A stretch of DNA of 64,000 nt from JAHBTB01 sp964451255 (GTDB lineage Bacteria > Armatimonadota > Fimbriimonadia > Fimbriimonadales > Fimbriimonadaceae). The stretch is from contig CAYVHL010000001.1 of assembly GCA_964451255.1 (NCBI GenBank), positions 558,001 through 622,000 on the forward strand. The letters run 5' to 3'. Position numbers and translations under genes: made by a program. The stretch's first letter is position 1. Each line of letters begins with the position of its first letter. Of this stretch, positions 42,435-49,768 are shown one piece after another. The notes beneath the pieces were generated by a model that was given only the letters and a program-made list of their open reading frames with translations, had not been told where the DNA came from and searched no databases.

Positions 42435-43367
42435 ATGCCCGCGCCGATCCACGTCATCGACAGCCACACGGGAGGCGAACCGACACGTGTGGTCATCGAA
42501 GGGATGCCTCCCATCCTCGGCGAGGACATGGCGGCGGTCCGGGCGACCCTCGCCTCAGACCACGACCTTCTGCGAAAGTCGATCGTCGGCGAGCCGCGGT
42601 CATCGGACGTGGTGGTCGGCGCGTACTTGTGGCCGCCTACGGGGGACGACCGTCCGTGGCGGGTCGTCTTCTTCAACAACGTCGGCTACCTGAACATGTG
42701 CGGCCACGGCACGATCGGCGTGGTCGAGACACTCCGACACCGTCGATTGGTCGATCTGGGACGGGTCGACCTGGTTACTCCGGTCGGCCCCGTGACCACG
42801 TGGCTTCATCCAGACGGGCAGGTCAGTTTTGTCAACGTCCCTTGTCGGAGGTCAGGGGCCGGAGTGACCGTTGAAGTCCCCGGCTATGGGGTCGTGAGGG
42901 GCGACGTCGCCTGGGGCGGCAACTGGTTTTTCCTCATCGGCGACCCTCCGATCCCAGTAGCCAAGGAGCACATACCTGAACTCCAAGCCTTCACCATGGC
43001 CGTCCGAAAGGTTCTCGGAGAAACCGGGGTCACTGGAGACGACGGCGGCGAGATCGACCACGTCGAGGTTTTCGGGCCGAGCGAGTCCGCTCACAGCCGG
43101 AACTACGTGCTCTGCCCGGGCTTGGAGCACGACCGCAGCCCATGCGGCACGGGCACAAGCGCGAAGATCGCTTGTCTGGCCGCCGACGGCAAGTTGGCGC
43201 CCGGACAGGTCTGGACGCAAGAGTCCATCATCGGCAGCATCTTCGAGGCCACGTACCACCTCATCGACGGCCAAGTCGTGCCGACCGTCACGGGCCGCGC
43301 CCACGTGGTTGGCGAGGGTGTCCTCGTCGTCGACGAGGAAGACCCGTTCCGGTGGGGCGTCTCCTAA
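42435..43367 (+). CDS. 4-hydroxyproline 2-epimerase
   Basis: 310 residues. Proline-racemase superfamily. Both catalytic cysteines are present (Cys89 in NMCGHGTIG; Cys237 in DRSPCGTGTSAK), which separates it from trans-3-hydroxyproline dehydratases having Thr at the second site. Converts trans-4-hydroxy-L-proline to cis-4-hydroxy-D-proline. The His in SHTGGEP at the N-terminus is typical. Three bases after the deaminase; stop and next start overlap in TAATG. Confidence 0.93.
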   Translation: MPAPIHVIDSHTGGEPTRVVIEGMPPILGEDMAAVRATLASDHDLLRKSIVGEPRSSDVVVGAYLWPPTGDDRPWRVVFFNNVGYLNMCGHGTIGVVETLRHRRLVDLGRVDLVTPVGPVTTWLHPDGQVSFVNVPCRRSGAGVTVEVPGYGVVRGDVAWGGNWFFLIGDPPIPVAKEHIPELQAFTMAVRKVLGETGVTGDDGGEIDHVEVFGPSESAHSRNYVLCPGLEHDRSPCGTGTSAKIACLAADGKLAPGQVWTQESIIGSIFEATYHLIDGQVVPTVTGRAHVVGEGVLVVDEEDPFRWGVS

Positions 43368-44614
43368 TGGCCAACGTCGTCGTGGTCGGCGGCGGGATCG
43401 TCGGCCTGTGTTCGGCCCTCTACTGCCGCGAAGCCGGGTTCGATGTCGTCGTCCTCGAACGCGGTCGGGCCGACGACAGGCCGTGTTCCTGGGGGAACGC
43501 GGGCATGATCGTCCCCAGCCATATCGAGCCGTTAGCCGCGCCGGGAATGGTCGGGCTCGGCCTGAGGATGCTTTCCGACAGATCCGGCCCCTTTGGGTTC
43601 CGTCTGCCGCCGACGCTTGAGACGCTCTCTTGGGCGGCCCGCTTCGCGCTGAGCGCGAACCGGGCCAACGTCGAGCGCGCCGCGCCGTTCTTGAGCCGCC
43701 TTAACCTGCTCAGCCGTGACCTGTATTCCGACCTGGATTCGCGCGTCGGCGGCTTCCGATACGCCCAGACAGGCCTTCTTGAACTGTTCCGAACCCACGA
43801 GGGCCTGAACCACGGCAGACGCCTCGTCGAACTTGCGAAGACAGTCGGCCAATGCCCGTCGGTGTTGGACAGGGACGCGGTGCATGCGATGGAGCCTGAG
43901 GCCGTGCCCGACGTGATCGGTGGCGTCCTCCACCCGTGCGACGCGCACATTGAGCCGGGTTCTGTCCTCGAGTCCCTCCGTGAACACCTCGTGGGCTTAG
44001 GCGTCGGGCTGGAGTTCGTAGAGCAGGTGGTCGGCTTTGAACTAGACGGCGACAAGGTCGAGGCGGCCATCACCGAGACCGGTCGCCACGAAGCGGAACA
44101 CGTCGTCCTCGCGGCCGGGAGTTGGACAGGCGAGGTCGCCAAGGCACTCGGGACGCGGGTGCCGCTTGCCAGCGGCAAGGGCTACAGTTTCGTGGTGCCC
44201 GACCCACCGGTGCATCTACGTGTCCCGAGCATTTTGGTCGAGGCCAGAGTGGCCGTCTCCCCCCTGAACGGCGGCACCCGGTTTGCGGGCACGATGGAGA
44301 TCGGCGGCGTACTCGGCGAAGACGATCAGAGACGGGTCGATCGCATCAGGTCAAGCATCAAAGGCTACTATCCCGCTTACAAGGAGACAGACCTGTCCAG
44401 GCATCCGGTCTGGTCGGGCTTGCGGCCGTGTTCTCCCGACGGCGTGCCGATCATCGGCCCTGCGCCTAGGCTCAAGAACGTCGTCTTGGCCACGGGCCAT
44501 GCCATGATGGGGATGAGCTTGGGCCCGGCGACCGGCCTCTTGGTGTCCCAGCTTCTGCAGGGCAAGGGGACGGAGGTCGACCTGCGACCCGCGTCACCGG
44601 CGCGGTTTTCATAA
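43367..44614 (+). CDS. FAD-dependent oxidoreductase, probable D-hydroxyproline dehydrogenase
   Basis: 415 residues, DadA/DAAO superfamily: GxGxxG in VVVVGGGIVGLCSAL, WGNAGMIVPSHIEPLAAPG in place of the usual DadA N-terminal segment, and a C-terminal GHAMMGMSLGPATG FAD-binding stretch. By position it oxidises cis-4-hydroxy-D-proline to pyrroline-4-hydroxy-2-carboxylate. Soluble or peripheral membrane. It is the single-subunit type; no HcnABC-like partner is present. Its start codon shares a base with the epimerase stop. Confidence 0.88.
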   Translation: MANVVVVGGGIVGLCSALYCREAGFDVVVLERGRADDRPCSWGNAGMIVPSHIEPLAAPGMVGLGLRMLSDRSGPFGFRLPPTLETLSWAARFALSANRANVERAAPFLSRLNLLSRDLYSDLDSRVGGFRYAQTGLLELFRTHEGLNHGRRLVELAKTVGQCPSVLDRDAVHAMEPEAVPDVIGGVLHPCDAHIEPGSVLESLREHLVGLGVGLEFVEQVVGFELDGDKVEAAITETGRHEAEHVVLAAGSWTGEVAKALGTRVPLASGKGYSFVVPDPPVHLRVPSILVEARVAVSPLNGGTRFAGTMEIGGVLGEDDQRRVDRIRSSIKGYYPAYKETDLSRHPVWSGLRPCSPDGVPIIGPAPRLKNVVLATGHAMMGMSLGPATGLLVSQLLQGKGTEVDLRPASPARFS

Positions 44615-44619
44615 ACACA

Positions 44620-46218
44620 ATGGTGATCACGGGACATCAATTGATCGGGTCTTCCGAGTCGGCAGACGGTGATCGTAGCTTGAGGGCGTACTCGGCGTCG
44701 GCGGGTGGCGAGATCGAGCCCGCTTTCGCACTTGCCGTCACGGACGAAGTCGAACGCGCGATGACCTTGGCCGACAGGGCCTTCGAGACGCTCGGCCAGA
44801 CGAGCCAAGGTGCGCGAGCCGACTTTCTTGACAAGATCGCCGGCAACATCGAAGCGCTTGGAGACCAGTTGGTCGAACGCGCGGTCCAGGAGACCAACCT
44901 GCCCGCCGGGCGCATCGCAGGCGAAAGGGCCCGCACCAGCGGTCAATTGCGGATGTTCGCCAGCCTACTGCGAGAGGGCTCGTGGCGCGACGCGACGATC
45001 GACCTGCGCCAGGTCGACAGGCTGCCCGCTCCCAAGCCGGACCTCAGGCGCCTTCTCGTCCCCCTCGGGCCGGTGGTCGTATTTGGGGCGAGCAACTTTC
45101 CCTTGGCGTTCTCAGTCGCCGGAGGCGACACCGCCTCGGCGCTGGCGGCCGGTTGCCCGGTCGTCTTCAAGGCGCATCCCGCCCATCCCGGCACGTCGGA
45201 ACTGGTCGGACGCGCGATCGTCCAGGCCTGCGATGAGACCGGTATGCCCGAAGGGACGTTCAGCCTGCTGCACACGGACGCGGCGACCGCCCAACACCTT
45301 GTCACCCACCCCCTCACCCAAGCGGTGGCGTTCACCGGATCCCAGGCCGTGGGCAAGACCCTGATGCGGCTGGCGGCCGGGCGCGACGTGCCCGTCCCGG
45401 TCTACGCCGAGATGGGGAGCGTCAACCCCGTGTTCCTCTTGCCTGGGTTCGGCCAGAGGGCCGATGCAGTCGCGCAGGGGTTTGTCCAATCGCTGAACCT
45501 GGGCGTGGGTCAGTTCTGCACGAACCCCGGAGTGGTGGTCGGCATCGTCTCGGCTGAACTGGAAGAGTTCGTGACGGCGGTGACGGCGGCCCTACTCGAA
45601 GTCGAGCCGGCGGCCATGTTGACACCCGGCATCGCGGCGGGCTTCCGGGCCGGATGCCGCCGGTTGGCGGACCACCTCGACGTCAAGACAGTCTTTGCGG
45701 GCACCGACGAGGGCGACAGCCCGGCGCCACGGCTATTCACGACCCGGGCGGAGACATTCCTGAGCGATCCGGCCCTTGGTGCCGAGGTGTTCGGCCCCAC
45801 CGCTTTGGTGGTCGTGTGCGACAGCTTCGAGCAGATGAAGCGGGTCGCCAGGAACCTTGAAGGCCAACTGACCGTGACGCTCCAGGGCTCGGGAACGGCG
45901 GACGGTCATATGGCGGAGCTTCTGCCCCTCGTCACGCGCAAGGCAGGACGGATCGTCCACAACGGCTATCCGACCGGTGTCGAAGTCTCCCCGGCCATGC
46001 AGCACGGCGGCCCCTTCCCGTCCTCGAGCAACCCTCGTACGACCTCGGTTGGCACTGCGGCCATACAGAGGTTTGTTCGGCCGGTCTGCTTTCAAGACCT
46101 GCCCGTCGACCTCTTGCCCGACGAACTGGTCGATCACAACCCCCTCCACATCTGGCGTCGGGTGGACGGACGCCTCAGCCACGATCCGGTGCGCCCACCC
46201 GGCGTTCACGGGACCTAA
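44620..46218 (+). CDS. Alpha-ketoglutaric semialdehyde dehydrogenase
   Basis: 532 residues. NAD(P)-dependent aldehyde dehydrogenase: catalytic Cys300 in GVGQFCTNPG, general-base Glu264 in YAEMGSVNP, and the cofactor stretch VFGASNFPLAF. The 'GASNFPLAFS' and 'EMGSVNPVF' forms are those of KGSADH type III enzymes of hydroxyproline and sugar-acid catabolism. Final step of the operon, giving 2-oxoglutarate. Six bases after the oxidoreductase gene. Confidence 0.9.
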   Translation: MVITGHQLIGSSESADGDRSLRAYSASAGGEIEPAFALAVTDEVERAMTLADRAFETLGQTSQGARADFLDKIAGNIEALGDQLVERAVQETNLPAGRIAGERARTSGQLRMFASLLREGSWRDATIDLRQVDRLPAPKPDLRRLLVPLGPVVVFGASNFPLAFSVAGGDTASALAAGCPVVFKAHPAHPGTSELVGRAIVQACDETGMPEGTFSLLHTDAATAQHLVTHPLTQAVAFTGSQAVGKTLMRLAAGRDVPVPVYAEMGSVNPVFLLPGFGQRADAVAQGFVQSLNLGVGQFCTNPGVVVGIVSAELEEFVTAVTAALLEVEPAAMLTPGIAAGFRAGCRRLADHLDVKTVFAGTDEGDSPAPRLFTTRAETFLSDPALGAEVFGPTALVVVCDSFEQMKRVARNLEGQLTVTLQGSGTADGHMAELLPLVTRKAGRIVHNGYPTGVEVSPAMQHGGPFPSSSNPRTTSVGTAAIQRFVRPVCFQDLPVDLLPDELVDHNPLHIWRRVDGRLSHDPVRPPGVHGT

Positions 46219-46255
46219 TCCGACGATTGGGAGGATCAGTGGCGACGAAACCGAG

Positions 46256-46261
46256 TATAAT
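46256..46261 (+). promoter_or_regulatory. Probable -10 box of the ilv operon promoter
   Basis: Exact TATAAT. A start point about seven bases downstream would be near 46268, so the leader peptide ATG (46274) is almost at the 5' end of the transcript. No convincing -35 is seen at 17-bp spacing (GGATCA). Confidence 0.65.
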
Positions 46262-46273
46262 GGTCGGACTCTG

Positions 46274-46399
46274 ATGGAGCGACCGGAAGCCCGCGCACTG
46301 CGACTGAGCACCGCCAACACGGCTGGTGCTTCGGTTTTGTGCCTGGACATCCTCGTCCTTCTCAGCCTTCTCGTCCTCGTTCTTATTACCAGAGCGTGA
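46274..46399 (+). CDS. ilv operon leader peptide
   Basis: 41 residues. Codons 26-38 read ILVLLSLLVLVLI: 12 of 13 are Ile, Leu or Val, ending 3 codons before the TGA. Such a concentration directly before a hairpin region and the acetolactate synthase gene is the hallmark of a transcription-attenuation leader (compare the ilvB and ilvG leaders of enterics). A ribosome reaching the stop would cover the first antiterminator strand (46400-46408); one stalled on the branched-chain codons would leave it free. The TATAAT sits 12 bases upstream of the ATG. The peptide itself probably has no other role. Confidence 0.88.
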   Translation: MERPEARALRLSTANTAGASVLCLDILVLLSLLVLVLITRA

Positions 46400-46468
46400 C
46401 CCGGGAAGCATAGACGATCCGAATTCGAGAGCGGCCTTCCCGGGAAACCGGGGAGGCCGTTCTGCTTT
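46400..46468 (+). promoter_or_regulatory. ilv attenuator: alternative antiterminator and terminator hairpins
   Basis: CCCGGGAAG at 46400-46408 is exactly complementary to CTTCCCGGG at 46436-46444 (antiterminator). The same downstream strand also forms a 12-bp stem, 46432-46443 with 46448-46459, with one T-G wobble and a GAAA loop (terminator), followed by TTCTGCTTT. The two structures exclude each other. A possible protector pairs GCTTC at 46328-46332 (inside the leader) with GAAGC at 46405-46409. The U-tract is imperfect, so termination may be partial. Confidence 0.85.
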
Positions 46469-46580
46469 GGGACCATGGCGACGATGCCTAATCCCAAAGT
46501 CAAGAGACGGTGACAATTGAAAAAGCGATCACCGACACCGCCGTCGGCCAACCCGCCCGAAGCCGGGCAGGGAGAAAAAC

Positions 46581-48278
46581 ATGACACGAACTGGAGCAAC
46601 GGTGGTGATGGAGGCGTTGGCGCGCCACGGGGTCGAAGTGATGTTCGGCTACCCCGGTGGCGTCGTCCTGCCTCTCTACGACGAAATGTTGAAATGGCCG
46701 CAAGTCAAGCACGTCTTGGTGCGGCACGAACAGTGCGCGGCCCATATGGCCGACGGATACGCCCGCTCGACCGGCAAGGTCGGCGTCTGTCTGGGCACGA
46801 GTGGCCCGGGGGCGACCAACCTGGTGACCGGGATCGCGACGGCGATGATGGACTCGGTCCCGATGGTCGTCTTGACCGGCCAGGTGAGCACCTGGGCGAT
46901 CGGCACCGACGCCTTCCAGGAGACTGACATCCAGGGCATCACGATCCCGATCACCAAGCACAACTACTTGGTGACCGACGTCGACGACCTCCCGCGGGTG
47001 ATGGCCGAGGCGTTCTACTTGGCCGGCACCGGACGAAAGGGCCCCGTCCTCGTGGACATTCCCAAGGACGTCTTCCAGGGCAAGACCGACGTCGAGTTTC
47101 CCGAGGTCGCTCAACGCCGCGGCTACCTGCTTCCCGGCCCTGCCCTCCAACCGATGATCGACGAGGCCGCAGAGATGCTCGACCAAGCCGAAAAGCCCGT
47201 CGTCATCGCGGGTGCGGGAGTGGTCTGGTCTGGCGCCCATGAAGCCCTCCGCAAACTGGCTGAGAAGGCCGACGTCCCGGTGATCAACTCGCTGCTCGGC
47301 CTCGGATCGTTCGACCGCGAAGACCCAAGGAGCCTGGGCATGATGGGGATGCACGGCGAAGCCGCGGGCACGATCGCTACACAGAACGCCGACCTGGTCA
47401 TCGGCATCGGGATGCGGTTCGACGACCGGCTCACAGGCAAGATGAGCGGCTTCGCCCCTCACGCGAGAAAGATCCACTTCGACATCGACCCCACAGAGTT
47501 CGGCAAGGCGATCCCGGCCTATTGCCGCGTCCTCGGCGACCTGTCAGACTCCCTGCCCCGCTTCGTCGAGGCGGTCAACACCAGGAAGCACCCCGAATGG
47601 TGGTCTCAGATCCGTGAATGGCAGAGGACATACCCCCTTGTCGTCCCCGAGGGCGACCGGTTCTTCGCCCGCCACGTAATGGACTCCTTGAACAGGGTCA
47701 CCAAGGGCGACGCCATCGTCAGCACAGACGTCGGCCAACACCAGATGTGGGCGGCCCAGTTCTACCGATTCAAGAGGCCATACCAGTTCTTGAGCAGCGG
47801 GGGACTCGGGACGATGGGCTTCGGCCTCCCCGCGGCTATGGGCGCGCAGTTTGCCAATCCGGACGCAGAGACGTGGGCGGTTGTCGGCGACGGCGGCTTC
47901 CAGATGACCCTGCAAGAACTGATCGTGGCCGCAGAACACAAACTGCCGGTCAAGATCGCCCTCGTCAACAACGGATTCTTGGGCATGATCCGACAGTGGC
48001 AGGAGCTCTTCTACGACAATCGTTACAGCCATGCGCACATGGCCAATCCGGACTACGCCAAGCTGGCCGAGGCATACGGCGTGGACTTCATTCGGGTCAC
48101 CAAGCGCGAAGACATGGACGAGGCCGTCAGACAAGCGGGGGCCATCCAGGGCCCGGTGCTGGTCGAATGCGTGGTGGAGATGGAGGAGAACGTCTTCCCC
48201 ATGGTCGCCGCAGGCGCGACCAACGACGACCTGATCATGGATCCAGCGCTCGACGCGCGCGAGGGGGCGAGGGCCTGA
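46581..48278 (+). CDS. ilvB: Acetolactate synthase large (catalytic) subunit
   Basis: 565 residues, SD-like GGGAG upstream of ATG 46581. ThDP/FAD enzyme making 2-acetolactate and 2-aceto-2-hydroxybutyrate. The catalytic Glu is in VRHEQCAAHMADGYAR; the ThDP-Mg motif runs from VGDGGFQM to ALVNN; the central FAD region has GMMGMHGEAAGT. First cistron after the attenuator; the stop shares a base with the ilvN start (TGATG). Confidence 0.96.
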   Translation: MTRTGATVVMEALARHGVEVMFGYPGGVVLPLYDEMLKWPQVKHVLVRHEQCAAHMADGYARSTGKVGVCLGTSGPGATNLVTGIATAMMDSVPMVVLTGQVSTWAIGTDAFQETDIQGITIPITKHNYLVTDVDDLPRVMAEAFYLAGTGRKGPVLVDIPKDVFQGKTDVEFPEVAQRRGYLLPGPALQPMIDEAAEMLDQAEKPVVIAGAGVVWSGAHEALRKLAEKADVPVINSLLGLGSFDREDPRSLGMMGMHGEAAGTIATQNADLVIGIGMRFDDRLTGKMSGFAPHARKIHFDIDPTEFGKAIPAYCRVLGDLSDSLPRFVEAVNTRKHPEWWSQIREWQRTYPLVVPEGDRFFARHVMDSLNRVTKGDAIVSTDVGQHQMWAAQFYRFKRPYQFLSSGGLGTMGFGLPAAMGAQFANPDAETWAVVGDGGFQMTLQELIVAAEHKLPVKIALVNNGFLGMIRQWQELFYDNRYSHAHMANPDYAKLAEAYGVDFIRVTKREDMDEAVRQAGAIQGPVLVECVVEMEENVFPMVAAGATNDDLIMDPALDAREGARA

Positions 48279-48757
48279 TGCGCCGGCAACACACTGTGAC
48301 CGCCCTCCTAGAAAACCAGGTGGGGACGCTCAACCGCCTGACCTCGGTGTTCCGGCGGAAAGGCGTCAGCCTCGACAGCCTCAGCGTCGGCGACTGCGAG
48401 CAGCCCGGCTTCGCACGGCTTACCCTGCTGGTCAGCGGCGACGACAACGACCTGAACGTGGTCCTCGGCCAGCTCTTGAAGCTGCTGGATGTCGTGGACG
48501 TCAACGACTTGACGCCGGAGACGTCGGTGCGACGAGAACTCGCCCTGGTACGGGTGAACGCCACCCCCCAACAGCGAGGGCAAGTCTTGGAGGTCGTCCA
48601 CGTCCTGGGCGGGCGGGTTGCCCACCTGGCTCAAGACGGGTTGACGATCGAGTTCACCGACGAGCCCCGCAAGATCGAGCACTTCCTCTCCCTCATGGAA
48701 CCCTACGGCGTCCAACAGGTCGTCCGCACTGGCACGGCCGCGATGAAGGTCGAATAA
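48278..48757 (+). CDS. ilvN: Acetolactate synthase small (regulatory) subunit
   Basis: 159 residues. Two ACT-type halves: HTVTALLENQVGTLNRLTSV with the valine-binding region at the N-terminus, and ELALVRVNATPQQRGQVL in the second half. Binds and activates IlvB and confers valine feedback inhibition. It matches the longer IlvH/IlvN type. Start overlaps ilvB; ilvC follows 15 bases later. Confidence 0.94.
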   Translation: MRRQHTVTALLENQVGTLNRLTSVFRRKGVSLDSLSVGDCEQPGFARLTLLVSGDDNDLNVVLGQLLKLLDVVDVNDLTPETSVRRELALVRVNATPQQRGQVLEVVHVLGGRVAHLAQDGLTIEFTDEPRKIEHFLSLMEPYGVQQVVRTGTAAMKVE

Positions 48758-48772
48758 ACAACAACGAAAACT

Positions 48773-49768
48773 ATGGCAACCCTCTACTACGATAAAGACG
48801 TCGATCCAAAGGTCATCCTCGGCAAGAAAGTGGCGGTCATCGGCTACGGCAGCCAAGGCCACGCCCATGCCCTCAACCTCAAGGACAGCGGGGTCGATGT
48901 GCGCGTCGCCCTACACGAGACATCGAAGAGCCGAGAGAAGGCCGCGGAAGACGGCCTCCAGGTCATGACGGTGGCCGAAGCCACCCAGTGGGCCGACGTC
49001 ATCATGTTCTGCACCCCAGACGTCCCCATGCGGGACATCTATAACGAAGGCGTGGCTCCGCACCTGCGCCCCGGCCAGTGCCTGCTCTTCGCCCACGGCC
49101 TCAACATCCACTTCAAGTTGATCGAGCCGCCTGCCGACGTCGACGTCGCGATGGTCGCCCCGAAGGGGCCAGGACACCGGCTTCGGGCCGAGTTCGTCGG
49201 CGGGGCCGGAATGCCGTGCCTCGTCGCCGTCTTCCAGGACGCCACCGGCGACGCCAAGGCCGTCGCCCTGAGCTACGCCTGGGGCATCGGCGGAGCAAGG
49301 GCCGGCGTCTTGGAGACCACCTTCAAGGAAGAGACTGAGACCGACCTGTTCGGAGAGCAGGTCGTGCTTTGCGGCGGGCTGTCTGCTCTTATCAAGGCCG
49401 GGTTTGAGACGCTCGTGGAAGCCGGGTACCAGCCCGAGGCCGCCTATTTCGAGTGCCTGCACGAGACCAAGCTGATCGTCGACCTGCTCTACGAGGGCGG
49501 CCTCAACTATATGCGCTACTCGATCAGCGACACGGCAGAATGGGGGGACTACGTGAGCGGGCCCAGGGTCGTCACCGACCAGACCAAGGCCGAGATGAAG
49601 AAGATCCTCGGGGACATCCAGAGCGGCAAGTTCACCCGGGAGTGGATCGCTGAGAACGAGGCGGGCCGTCCGAACATGGATCGGATCCGAGCCGAAGAGC
49701 GGACCCACCCGATCGAGAAGGTCGGCAAGGAACTGAGGGCGATGATGCCGTTCATCAAGGCTAAATGA
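48773..49768 (+). CDS. ilvC: Ketol-acid reductoisomerase
   Basis: 331 residues, class I. Rossmann VAVIGYGSQGHAHALNLKDS; Mg-binding residues in the EEETETDLFGEQ-like segment (here KEETETDLFGEQVVLCGG), and CLHETKLIVDLLYEGG in the knotted C-domain. The cofactor loop reads HETSKSREKA, with Ser where NADPH enzymes have it, but it is not decisive. Third step in Ile/Val synthesis. Its stop overlaps the next start in ATGA. Confidence 0.96.
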   Translation: MATLYYDKDVDPKVILGKKVAVIGYGSQGHAHALNLKDSGVDVRVALHETSKSREKAAEDGLQVMTVAEATQWADVIMFCTPDVPMRDIYNEGVAPHLRPGQCLLFAHGLNIHFKLIEPPADVDVAMVAPKGPGHRLRAEFVGGAGMPCLVAVFQDATGDAKAVALSYAWGIGGARAGVLETTFKEETETDLFGEQVVLCGGLSALIKAGFETLVEAGYQPEAAYFECLHETKLIVDLLYEGGLNYMRYSISDTAEWGDYVSGPRVVTDQTKAEMKKILGDIQSGKFTREWIAENEAGRPNMDRIRAEERTHPIEKVGKELRAMMPFIKAK

